Made by a program: the position numbers and the translations under genes
Assembly (NCBI GenBank): GCA_002303765.1
Contig: DBCB01000237.1
Span: 9,012-22,652 of the forward strand
Direction of reading: 5' to 3'
Length of the DNA stretch: 13,641 nt
Origin: Planctomycetaceae bacterium UBA969
GTDB taxonomy: Bacteria > Planctomycetota > Planctomycetia > Gemmatales > Gemmataceae
Shown here: positions 1 through 7,275 of the stretch, piece after piece
Position numbering within the stretch: the first letter of the stretch is position 1
Layout: each line of letters starts with the position of its first letter
Notes under the pieces: model-generated
Databases searched by the model: none
What the model saw: the letters and a program-made list of their open reading frames with translations, nothing else
What the model was told of the DNA's origin: nothing

Positions 1-2670
1 TTCCTTGATATTTCTATTGCGGTAAGAATCAGCGATGGGAATTCTCCCATTATCATCAAGCTTACCTGAAGCTTCAGTACGCAACCTTTTCATGGTTTCG
101 ATTCTGAAATCCCTGCTGTATTGATCAAGGAATATCTGCCACAAAGTGTCAGGTTCCTTGGATCTGGAAGAGGCGTTTTCGTAGATCTTTTTGAATTCTT
201 GAGAACCTGGCTCGGCTCTAGAAAGAAGAAGAGCTACATAAAAAGTATTTTCTGGGCGGTCTCGAACCACCATGGTGTCGCCAGGTTTTTTCAAGGAGAG
301 CAATTGATCCACCAGATTATTTCTCGGGTAGGGAATAACATCTGTGGGAATACGGAAAGCTTGATAAACCTTGGATTGCCCTGGGCCTGTGGTGTTTTGC
401 GGTAAAATCCGAGTCACGCCACTGAGTTCCTTCAGGTCGGAATCTTTCTTGCTGGCAATTAATGCTGCAAGATAACCCTTTGATTCTCGAACGAGATCGT
501 TGTAGCTGGTGGGCCAAGTTTTCTTCTTGGCCTCTTCAGCGATTTTCTCGGCTTCTGCACGGGCCAGTTTTCTTGCCTTTTGCAGTTTCCATGCTTTGAT
601 AATCTCGGGTGTAACTTCTTCAATGGTTCGATCTTTGGGTGCAGAATCTTCAGATCGCCAAATCAGATAGGGTTCCTTGGAGAATATCCACCTACTGGGG
701 TCGTTTTGGAACATGCGTTCATCAGGCGACCATCGGGTCGTTTCGTAGGTGCCATTGCCTTGGAAAAATAGCTGCCAGAATTCGGGCGCTTGTGGAGCAT
801 CGCGGTAAGATTCAATGAAGGATTTTTTAAGATCAGAGAATTCAGGTACGGATGTCATTTCGAAATAAGGTTTGGGAGATTTCATCGATCGAATTTCCAA
901 GCCATATTCTGAAATACCCTTTGCAACCAACTTGCTTGCATCTTCAGGCTTATTTTTAAGCTTGGCAAGTTCCTCAGTGAAAAGGATAAAGTTTTCGCGC
1001 ATCATTCTGGGCGAAAGAATGTCGAGATACTTATCAAAAAGAGTGGTGATAACCGTTTCCATTTCTGGAACCGGTGGCACAAAATTAAAGGGCAGGGCAA
1101 TCGCAGCGTAAGGGTTTGTGGAGGCACAAGCCAGAATCGTAGAGGTAAGGATTTTGAGCCTTGCGGAGGCTTCGAAAGCTAATGCCCCACCCGGATAAAT
1201 TGCAGCAGTAAGAAAAGGTGAACCAAGCGATTGCTGGGTACCAGCAATCTGACCAACTAATCCTGCAATCAATGCTGGTTGTTGGGTACTTTGTTCGTGC
1301 AATACCTCGGAGGAAGCGAAGGGCGGATCAAACCAAGAAGAACGGGAATCTTTGAAAATACGATATTCAGCATACATCGGTTCTTGTGAAAACCCTGGGA
1401 GAATGTTGCCAATTGCAGCACCGATTGAACCACCAAAACTATCAGCTTGTAAAAAGGCCAAAGTCCTAGTTACGAAGGGCGCCAAGGCATTAGCCTCTGC
1501 TTTTTTTCGGAAGACTGGTGACTCTGATTTTGCAGTAGCATATTCAGCCTTAACGATGCGGGGTTGGCGAAACCCAGGACGGTCGCTTCCGGGGTTTACT
1601 TCGTCATTTTTAAAGCTGTTGTAAAAACTTTTAATTTCTTCTGGCGAGGGCTCTTCCGTCACTTTGGAAATAAAATCTTCTGCTTGAATAGGAAGCATGA
1701 TCACGCCAAGGCTGGCGCGGTAATCTTTGAAGAAGTTAAAAAATTCGGAAGGGCTGGGGGTTCCTGCATTGCCCAGACGCTGCATAGGTTCACGCAAATC
1801 GCGGTAAGAACGAACACCAGGAGATTCGCCTAGAATAGATTCTTTGGCCATGATAACGCGGAACTCATTGGTTAGGCCTGCTAGAAGTTCATCTTCATTA
1901 AGGGCGCCATTTTTGGCCAAGCCTTGTACCGTAGGAATTTGTTTTAAGGGCAGCAATGCTGGCCATACTTCTTGATTTGCAGCTTCGCGGTTTACAGCCA
2001 TTCGGATATCGTTAAGCGCAAGTTTGATGTTTAGCTTGTCTGCAACCTTAAGCCAAACCATGAAATCCAAGAGATCTTCGGGGGTTTTGCCACCACCAAA
2101 ATACATTTCTTCAATGCCCCGCATTGCGGTATTGGTTTCCCACGCTTCAAAGCCAAGGGAAATGGATAAGGTTTCCAGCATACGCATCTGATCTGGATTT
2201 TTAATTACAGTGGTTTGGGCTGAAAGAAAACTTAAATCGTTTTGAACGCTCATTGCCTGCCAGCCAGGGGGAAGGCGCATTTGTTGCGCAAAGAAAGGAT
2301 TCCTGCGCATGCCCCAGCCTTGCATTACCCTGCCAAAAGGGTTTTCCATGCCTTCTTTAATATCTTTTTGTTGCTTTTCTAGTTCGGTCATCGCCATGTT
2401 CACACCCATGGCCGTGGTGCGCACCATAAAGGAGTTTGTAAGATCGCGTTGGCGCGCAATTTTGTCTAATTGGCTTTCATATACAGGTTCACCGTATAAA
2501 GTGGTAACTTGAGAGCCTGTCCTTGTTCGGGTGGCTAGCCATTCTTGCAGGGTTTGGAAAAAATCCCCCTGTCCGAAGGAAAAAACAAAGACGATCATGC
2601 AGACAATGGCAGCGAAAGCCATGAGTGAGCGTTGATTTTTTCGAAAACTTTCAAAAGGGTTAAAAGCCAT
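1..2670 (-). CDS. Large membrane-anchored SurA/PpiD-like protein, C-terminus outside window
   Basis: Reading triplets on the minus strand from the ATG at 2668-2670 gives 890 sense codons with no stop to the left edge, so the gene is 3'-partial. An in-frame stop lies at 2707-2709 with no start between it and this ATG. AAAGGA lies about 9 bases upstream as a ribosome-binding site. The N-terminus is a short basic segment (FRKNQR, residues 9-14), then one hydrophobic helix (about 16-32), which predicts a type II anchor with the bulk outside the cytoplasm. Residues about 337-381 (EEIKSFYNSFKND, then FRQPRIVKAEYATAK) resemble the pre-parvulin linker of SurA/PpiD proteins. Residues about 693-717 form a charged Ala/Lys/Glu helix. 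I see no clear parvulin (PPIC) catalytic domain. By family analogy it may be an envelope folding factor. The fold assignment is moderate, and enzymatic activity cannot be claimed. Confidence 0.8.
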   Translation of the reverse strand, partial: MAFNPFESFRKNQRSLMAFAAIVCMIVFVFSFGQGDFFQTLQEWLATRTRTGSQVTTLYGEPVYESQLDKIARQRDLTNSFMVRTTAMGVNMAMTELEKQQKDIKEGMENPFGRVMQGWGMRRNPFFAQQMRLPPGWQAMSVQNDLSFLSAQTTVIKNPDQMRMLETLSISLGFEAWETNTAMRGIEEMYFGGGKTPEDLLDFMVWLKVADKLNIKLALNDIRMAVNREAANQEVWPALLPLKQIPTVQGLAKNGALNEDELLAGLTNEFRVIMAKESILGESPGVRSYRDLREPMQRLGNAGTPSPSEFFNFFKDYRASLGVIMLPIQAEDFISKVTEEPSPEEIKSFYNSFKNDEVNPGSDRPGFRQPRIVKAEYATAKSESPVFRKKAEANALAPFVTRTLAFLQADSFGGSIGAAIGNILPGFSQEPMYAEYRIFKDSRSSWFDPPFASSEVLHEQSTQQPALIAGLVGQIAGTQQSLGSPFLTAAIYPGGALAFEASARLKILTSTILACASTNPYAAIALPFNFVPPVPEMETVITTLFDKYLDILSPRMMRENFILFTEELAKLKNKPEDASKLVAKGISEYGLEIRSMKSPKPYFEMTSVPEFSDLKKSFIESYRDAPQAPEFWQLFFQGNGTYETTRWSPDERMFQNDPSRWIFSKEPYLIWRSEDSAPKDRTIEEVTPEIIKAWKLQKARKLARAEAEKIAEEAKKKTWPTSYNDLVRESKGYLAALIASKKDSDLKELSGVTRILPQNTTGPGQSKVYQAFRIPTDVIPYPRNNLVDQLLSLKKPGDTMVVRDRPENTFYVALLLSRAEPGSQEFKKIYENASSRSKEPDTLWQIFLDQYSRDFRIETMKRLRTEASGKLDDNGRIPIADSYRNRNIKE

Positions 2671-2722
2671 ATGTCCGAGTCCTTTACGGAAAAAAACAGC
2701 ACAAAATTAAAACTCTTCGGCC

Positions 2723-2749
2723 TTGACATCCCGCAAGACCATATATTAA
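2723..2749 (+). promoter_or_regulatory. Candidate sigma70-like promoter for topA
   Basis: TTGACA (2723-2728) is a perfect -35 match. TATTAA (2744-2749) follows after a short 15-base spacer and is a four-of-six -10 match. It would give a leader of roughly 130 bases before the GTG of topA. A second -10-like box, TATTAT (2844-2849), lies closer but has no good -35 partner. The assignment is by eye, and planctomycete promoters are not well defined. Confidence 0.3.
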
Positions 2750-2817
2750 TGGAATGTTGGGCCAAGCCAACAAGGTAGGGATTGTAGCGGGTCTTACTTT
2801 CCATACAACCTCAACTT

Positions 2818-2832
2818 ATTCAATTGTTGAAT
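2818..2832. repeat. 15-base palindrome in the topA leader
   Basis: ATTCAA-TTG-TTGAAT is a perfect six-base inverted repeat around a 3-base centre, located 50 bases before the topA start in the gap between two divergent genes. It is AT-rich and could be a protein-binding site or part of the promoter. It is too weak to act as a terminator. Confidence 0.3.
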
Positions 2833-2882
2833 CTTAACTAGATTATTATTGAAACTGAAGCAAAAAGTCTGGAGTTAGTTTA

Positions 2883-5555
2883 GTGCCACCGAAAAAGAAA
2901 AAAAGCTTGGAAATTGTTGAATCACCTGCAAAAGCAAAAACAATACCGAAAAAGAAAAAAAGTTTGGTCATCGTTGAATCACCTGCAAAAGCAAAAACGA
3001 TCCAGAAATATCTGGGTGATTCCTTCGATGTTGCTGCAAGCAAAGGTCATATCCGTGACTTACCAAAAAGTAAATTCGGTATCGATATCGAGGCTGGCTG
3101 GATTCCTACCTACAGGAATCTTTCTGACCGAAAAGAAGAATTAACTGCTCTAAAAAAGTTGGCAGCCAAGGCAGATATGGTTTACCTGGCGCCTGACCCC
3201 GACCGCGAAGGTGAGGCAATTGCCTGGCATCTTAGCGAAGCTTTAGACCTAGATCCTAAAAAAACCATGCGTGTGACTTTTAACGAAATCACTAAAAAAG
3301 CAGTAACAGAAGCCTTTAATACCCCAAGCGCAATTAACATGGGGCTTGTGAATGCTCAAGAAGCGCGAAGATTTCTTGACCGGGTAGTGGGATATAATCT
3401 TAGTCCGCTTTTAAGCCGAGTCTTGGCACGCGAACTCAGTGCAGGCCGTGTGCAATCGGTTGCAGTTCGCCTAATTGTCGATCGCGAAAAAGAAATTCAG
3501 GCATTCAAACCCGAAGAGTATTGGAGAATCATTGCCACTCTTTCCACTAAAGGGAAAGTCGCCAAGAAAAATCTTTTGACGATTAAAAAGGCCAAGGGCT
3601 CTGAAAAAGAAACCGAAGATGAAGATGAACCAGATCCAGAAGTAGAAGCAGGCGCTGCGGAAGAAACACCCAGTTCCAGCGACCTTCCCGAAGGCGTTTT
3701 CAAAGCTGAACTCAATGAATGGGATGGAAAGAAATTTTCCACCGTCAATGAAGAAAGCACCTTGGAAATAGCCAATATTCTTGAAAAAGGCACTTACGTA
3801 GTTTCCAAGCTCGAACAAAAAGATCGGGAAGAAAAAGCTCCCCCTCCTTTCACCACCAGTACCTTGCAGCAGCAAGCAAGTATTAGAATGCGTTACACTG
3901 CTAAGCGAACCATGGGCATCGCCCAGCGTTTGTACCAAGGTGTGGATTTGGGAAGCGAAGGTTCGGTTGCATTGATCACCTACATGCGAACCGATAGCAC
4001 CCGAGTTTCTGATGATGCGCTGAAAGCATGCAGGGAACTAATAACCACGACGCACGGTGCAGATTATCTGCCCACAAATCCGAACAAATTTGCTTCTGGG
4101 AAGAGTGCGCAGGAAGCGCATGAGGCCGTTCGCCCAACCGATTTAAGCTACACTCCTGAAAAAGTCGCAGCTTTGATTCCTCTTGAGCAATCTAAGCTTT
4201 ATGCCCTGATTTATAATCGTTTTGTTGCAAGCCAGATGAAGCCAGCAGTCTTTTCTGTTACCCAAGTTGAGGTGAAATGCGACAAGGGATTGTTTAAGGC
4301 ACAGGGTAAGATTCTTAAATTTGCAGGCTTTCGCAAAGTGCTTGCTCCAGGCGGTAAACAGGAAGATACCATGCTTCCTGATCTTAAAGAAAAACAGGAG
4401 TTAAATCTTCAAGAGTTGGTTGGCAGTCAGCATTTTACCCAACCACCTTCACGCTATGGTGAAGCTAGTTTGGTGAAAGTATTGGAAAAAGAGGGCATCG
4501 GGCGCCCTAGTACTTACGCCACCATTATCAGCAAAATACAGGAAAGATTTTATGTTGAAGTCAAAGAGCGCAGGTTCTTTGCAACTGATATAGGAATCAA
4601 GGTAATCGATCTCTTGGTCGAATATTTTCCAACGGTCATGGATCTTAAATTTACCAGCCAGATGGAAGAAGAATTAGATCAGATCGAAACTAATGCCGTT
4701 CCTAGAAATAAAGTTCTGGACGATTTCTTTGCTCCATTTTCTTCTTCAATGACAGATGCTAAAGAAAAGATGCCAGGCGCTACAGAGAAGTGCCCACAGT
4801 GTGGCAAGGAAATAATCGAAAGGTATAGCAGGCGAGGCCGTTTTTATGGCTGTGCAGGTTATCCTGAGTGTAATTATATCAAGCGTGCTGAAGGTGTTGA
4901 ACCCCGCGAAAAACCCGTTCTTACTGAACATATTTGCCCAAGTTGTGGCAAACAAATGTTACAGAGATCAGGCAAAACAGGGCCCTTTTTAGGATGCTCT
5001 GGATATCCTGATTGTAAAACCACCATGAATTTTGACCCTGAAGGGGTACCTGTTGTGACAACTAAACCTACTGAACATACTTGCGAAAAATGCTCCAAAC
5101 CCATGGTTATCCGTGAAGGTAAACGAGGGCCTTTTCTTGCCTGCACCGGTTATCCAAAATGCAAAAATGCCAAGGATGTCGATGCGCAAGGGAATCTTAT
5201 AGTACAAACGGATTTGGGCGTGAAATGCGAGAAGTGTAGCGGTCCTATGAATGTCCGAAAAGGCCCACGTGGCCCTTTCCTTGGTTGTGCTGCATATCCC
5301 AAATGCCGCAGCACCAAACCTATTCCTGAAGAATTAAAGGAAAAGGTTAATGCCATGTATCCACCACCACCTAAAGTGGATATCCCCGAAATCGAAATTA
5401 CTGATACATGCCCAGAGTGCGATGGGCCCATGAAGCTAAGGCCAGGCCGTAAGGGCTTTTTCCTTGGCTGTACCAAGTACCCCAAATGTAAAGGAACCAA
5501 GCCGTTGGATCCCGAGTTGGCAGAAAAACTTGAGTTCCCTGGTATGAATAAGTAA
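2883..5555 (+). CDS. topA: DNA topoisomerase I (type IA)
   Basis: Relaxes negative supercoils by transient cleavage of one strand through a 5'-phosphotyrosine. The TOPRIM domain carries IVESPAKA (Glu32 in the second of two N-terminal copies) and DPDREGE (Asp105, Asp107, Glu109). LSAGRVQSVAVRLI and ITYMRTDST follow, the latter with catalytic Tyr367. An acidic, Pro/Ser-rich insert covers about residues 235-270. Five Cys4 zinc ribbons occupy about 637-875, each of the form CxxC...GCxxYPxC, against three in E. coli. Length is 890 residues. The start is GTG with GGAG at 2871-2874, 8 bases upstream. Residues 3-21 and 22-40 are near-identical tandem copies, so Glu13 duplicates the metal-site Glu32. 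The gene is divergent from the PpiD-like gene and convergent with trmB. The identity is certain; only the exact N-terminus is open. Confidence 0.97.
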   Translation: MPPKKKKSLEIVESPAKAKTIPKKKKSLVIVESPAKAKTIQKYLGDSFDVAASKGHIRDLPKSKFGIDIEAGWIPTYRNLSDRKEELTALKKLAAKADMVYLAPDPDREGEAIAWHLSEALDLDPKKTMRVTFNEITKKAVTEAFNTPSAINMGLVNAQEARRFLDRVVGYNLSPLLSRVLARELSAGRVQSVAVRLIVDREKEIQAFKPEEYWRIIATLSTKGKVAKKNLLTIKKAKGSEKETEDEDEPDPEVEAGAAEETPSSSDLPEGVFKAELNEWDGKKFSTVNEESTLEIANILEKGTYVVSKLEQKDREEKAPPPFTTSTLQQQASIRMRYTAKRTMGIAQRLYQGVDLGSEGSVALITYMRTDSTRVSDDALKACRELITTTHGADYLPTNPNKFASGKSAQEAHEAVRPTDLSYTPEKVAALIPLEQSKLYALIYNRFVASQMKPAVFSVTQVEVKCDKGLFKAQGKILKFAGFRKVLAPGGKQEDTMLPDLKEKQELNLQELVGSQHFTQPPSRYGEASLVKVLEKEGIGRPSTYATIISKIQERFYVEVKERRFFATDIGIKVIDLLVEYFPTVMDLKFTSQMEEELDQIETNAVPRNKVLDDFFAPFSSSMTDAKEKMPGATEKCPQCGKEIIERYSRRGRFYGCAGYPECNYIKRAEGVEPREKPVLTEHICPSCGKQMLQRSGKTGPFLGCSGYPDCKTTMNFDPEGVPVVTTKPTEHTCEKCSKPMVIREGKRGPFLACTGYPKCKNAKDVDAQGNLIVQTDLGVKCEKCSGPMNVRKGPRGPFLGCAAYPKCRSTKPIPEELKEKVNAMYPPPPKVDIPEIEITDTCPECDGPMKLRPGRKGFFLGCTKYPKCKGTKPLDPELAEKLEFPGMNK
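2889..3002 (+). repeat. 57-base in-frame tandem duplication at the topA N-terminus
   Basis: Copy 1 is 2889-2945 and copy 2 is 2946-3002. By direct comparison 51 of 57 bases match. Both encode PKKKKSLxIVESPAKAKTI (19 residues), with Glu versus Val at the variable position. Three of the six differences are silent, in the Ser, Ile and Thr codons. A fourth (ATA/ATC) is also silent, and the remaining two lie in the Glu/Val codon. Only copy 2 continues into the normal TopA sequence QKYLGD. Each copy starts with an A-rich stretch (A5-G-A7), a plausible slippage or misalignment site. Confidence 0.95.
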
Positions 5556-5577
5556 ACGGGTTGTTTTCACGCAAAAC

Positions 5578-5607
5578 GAGGGTAGTTCCGTCAAAGGAAT
5601 TACTCTC
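5578..5607 (+). terminator. Candidate terminator hairpin at the topA/trmB junction
   Basis: GAGGGTAGTTCC (5578-5589) can pair with GGAATTACTCTC (5596-5607) over 12 pairs, two of them G-U, around a six-base loop. It begins 22 bases after the topA stop and overlaps the last codons of trmB. Read on the minus strand the two wobbles become A-C mismatches, so the hairpin favours the topA transcript. Only TTT follows it, so it is not a classic U-tract terminator. Confidence 0.4.
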
Positions 5608-6385
5608 TTTGGCGGGTCAGATTTTCTTCATAATCCAGCTTATGCAGATAGCTTTCCGTTGTAAACAAGGGCATTGGTAAATCCGATTCCAGCTTTTGTA
5701 AATCATCTTCAAGCAAATGATTTAGTTTGGTACCACTTCCGCGGTATACAGTCATTCCGCGCTTAATAGCAAGTATTTCTCTTCGGGTACGGCCTCGAGG
5801 CGAATCGGGCCAACACCCAATTCTTTCGCTAAAGTTGAAAAAATATGAAGTGATACTTTTTGTGTAATCCCAATAAGCTTTACTATCTGTTTGTAGAAAA
5901 ATTTGCCCATCAGGCACAAGAACCCGATGTACCGCAGCCATAAATCTTGGCGTGAGTAATCTTTCGAGAGATTTTTCTGGGGCGTGGTAGGGCTGGGGAT
6001 GATAACAGTGAAGCTCTGTAACCGAACCCTTGGGCAAAAGCTTTTCAACAAATTTTAGCCCATCAGCAACGAGGAAACGCACATTATTTAAGCCCCGCTG
6101 GTTCCCTCTGCGTGTTGCATATCGGATTACAACGGGCAGAATATCTGCACCCAAATGATCAAAGGATTCACGCCAAACAGAACTGCCTAAAATGAATCTT
6201 CCGTTGCCACATCCTACATCGACAACCAAAGGAGCACTTCTGCCAAATAATTCTTGGATATCCAAGTTGCCATCGACGGGAAGTTTCTTGAGTGCCGTTT
6301 GAGTCCAGTGCTGGGGGTCTAGAATTTCGCCTGCAATAGGGACGCCAAACTCGCGTTCGATTTTTCTGCGCTTTCGATCCTGCAA
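5600..6385 (-). CDS. trmB: tRNA (guanine-N7-)-methyltransferase, divergent TrmB
   Basis: Transfers methyl from S-adenosylmethionine to N7 of G46 in the variable loop of tRNA. The Rossmann SAM-binding motif VDVGCGNGRF lies at residues 55-64, LGADI at 78-82 and a substrate-side block PRGRTRRE at 196-203. The family motif usually reading FPDPWPKKRH is here YHPQPYHAPEKS (128-139): the fold and spacing are kept but the Asp is Gln. At 261 residues it is slightly longer than E. coli TrmB. No ATG or GTG is available upstream in frame. The TTG at 6383-6385 has AAGGA 8 bases before it and is the best start. It lies 17 bases after the trpA stop, so it is probably the last gene of the trpB-trpA-trmB transcript. 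It could instead be a TrmB paralogue with altered specificity. Confidence 0.87.
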   Translation of the reverse strand: MQDRKRRKIEREFGVPIAGEILDPQHWTQTALKKLPVDGNLDIQELFGRSAPLVVDVGCGNGRFILGSSVWRESFDHLGADILPVVIRYATRRGNQRGLNNVRFLVADGLKFVEKLLPKGSVTELHCYHPQPYHAPEKSLERLLTPRFMAAVHRVLVPDGQIFLQTDSKAYWDYTKSITSYFFNFSERIGCWPDSPRGRTRREILAIKRGMTVYRGSGTKLNHLLEDDLQKLESDLPMPLFTTESYLHKLDYEENLTRQRE

Positions 6386-6402
6386 GTTGCCCGTCCTTTT
6401 TT

Positions 6403-7221
6403 CTAAGAGTTAAGCGCACTAACTAAAGACTCTGCAAGATTTGCAATGGCTGTCTTTACTGCAGGTAGTCCAGCTTTTTCAGCAGTTTCAATATGTTTTA
6501 CGATAGCACTGCCCACAATCACGCCATCTGCGTGGTCGCGCAATACCTTTGCATGCTCGGGTTTGCTAATGCCAAAGCCCACACATAAGGGCAGGGGAGT
6601 TTGCTCTCTTAACCAAGCAAGGTTTTTCAAAAGCTCTTCTGGGATTTTGTCTCTTTCCCCCGTTATGCCAGAAACGCTGACACAATAAACAAAACCGCTG
6701 CATGCAGAAAGAATAAGCAAAGCTCTTTCTTTTGGAGTGTTTGGCGTCACCAACAGAATTAAAGAAAGCCCTGATTTTTTAAGATCCTTGGCAATCTCGA
6801 GCGATTCTTCAACTGGTAGATCCGGAATGATAAGGCCAGAAAACCCAGCTTTTAGGCAGCCTTCAATGAATTTATCTTTACCAAATCGGTGGATGATGCT
6901 CATGGAAACCATTGCAACAAAGGGGACCAATATCTTTTCTTTTTCTAAATCTTGCGAGACTTCTGCTATGGCCTTAAGAATGTGTTCGATTTTCAAACCC
7001 TTATTAAGCGCTCGTGTGTAGGCCGCTTGAATGACCGGACCATCTGCGATTGGATCGCTGTATGGGAAACCAATTTCAATAATGCTAGCGCCATTCTTAG
7101 CTAGCGTCTTAGCTAGTTCTTTAGTGCTTTCAATGTCAGGGTCTCCGGCAGCTATGAAGGGAATAAAGGCCTTTTTCTTCCCGATTTTCAAGCGCTCAAA
7201 AGCAGCATCTATTGCATTCAT
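6403..7221 (-). CDS. trpA: Tryptophan synthase alpha subunit
   Basis: Cleaves indole-3-glycerol phosphate to indole and glyceraldehyde 3-phosphate, passing indole to TrpB inside the alpha2-beta2 complex in the cytoplasm. The catalytic pair is present as Glu49 and Asp60 in IEIGFPYSDPIADGP (48-62), the same numbering as the enteric enzyme. PFIAAGDPD (21-29) forms the start of the TIM barrel and VGFGISKPEHA holds the phosphate-binding loop region. At 272 residues it has the usual family length. The ATG at 7219-7221 has AGGA about 9 bases upstream. It follows trpB by 54 bases and precedes trmB by 17, with no terminator visible between them. No other trp genes are in the window. Confidence 0.97.
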   Translation of the reverse strand: MNAIDAAFERLKIGKKKAFIPFIAAGDPDIESTKELAKTLAKNGASIIEIGFPYSDPIADGPVIQAAYTRALNKGLKIEHILKAIAEVSQDLEKEKILVPFVAMVSMSIIHRFGKDKFIEGCLKAGFSGLIIPDLPVEESLEIAKDLKKSGLSLILLVTPNTPKERALLILSACSGFVYCVSVSGITGERDKIPEELLKNLAWLREQTPLPLCVGFGISKPEHAKVLRDHADGVIVGSAIVKHIETAEKAGLPAVKTAIANLAESLVSALNS

Positions 7222-7275
7222 TTATTTGGTTCCTGAATCTATTTTTCAAAGGGTTCAATGGTTTTGGGCGTAAAA

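Noticed and set aside
1352..1833. Two overlapping plus-strand frames of about 90 codons
   Set aside because: They are antisense to the continuous 890-codon minus-strand gene and have low-complexity translations without motifs.
2822..2923. 12-base direct repeat AATTGTTGAATC at 2822-2833 and 2912-2923
   Set aside because: One copy is in the leader palindrome and one in the topA coding repeat; the match does not extend, so chance in AT-rich sequence is the simplest account.
3471..3938. 155-codon open frame on the minus strand inside topA
   Set aside because: It lies opposite well-conserved TopA sequence, its translation is Phe-rich and matches nothing I recognise; it is a shadow of the acidic insert and flanking catalytic region.
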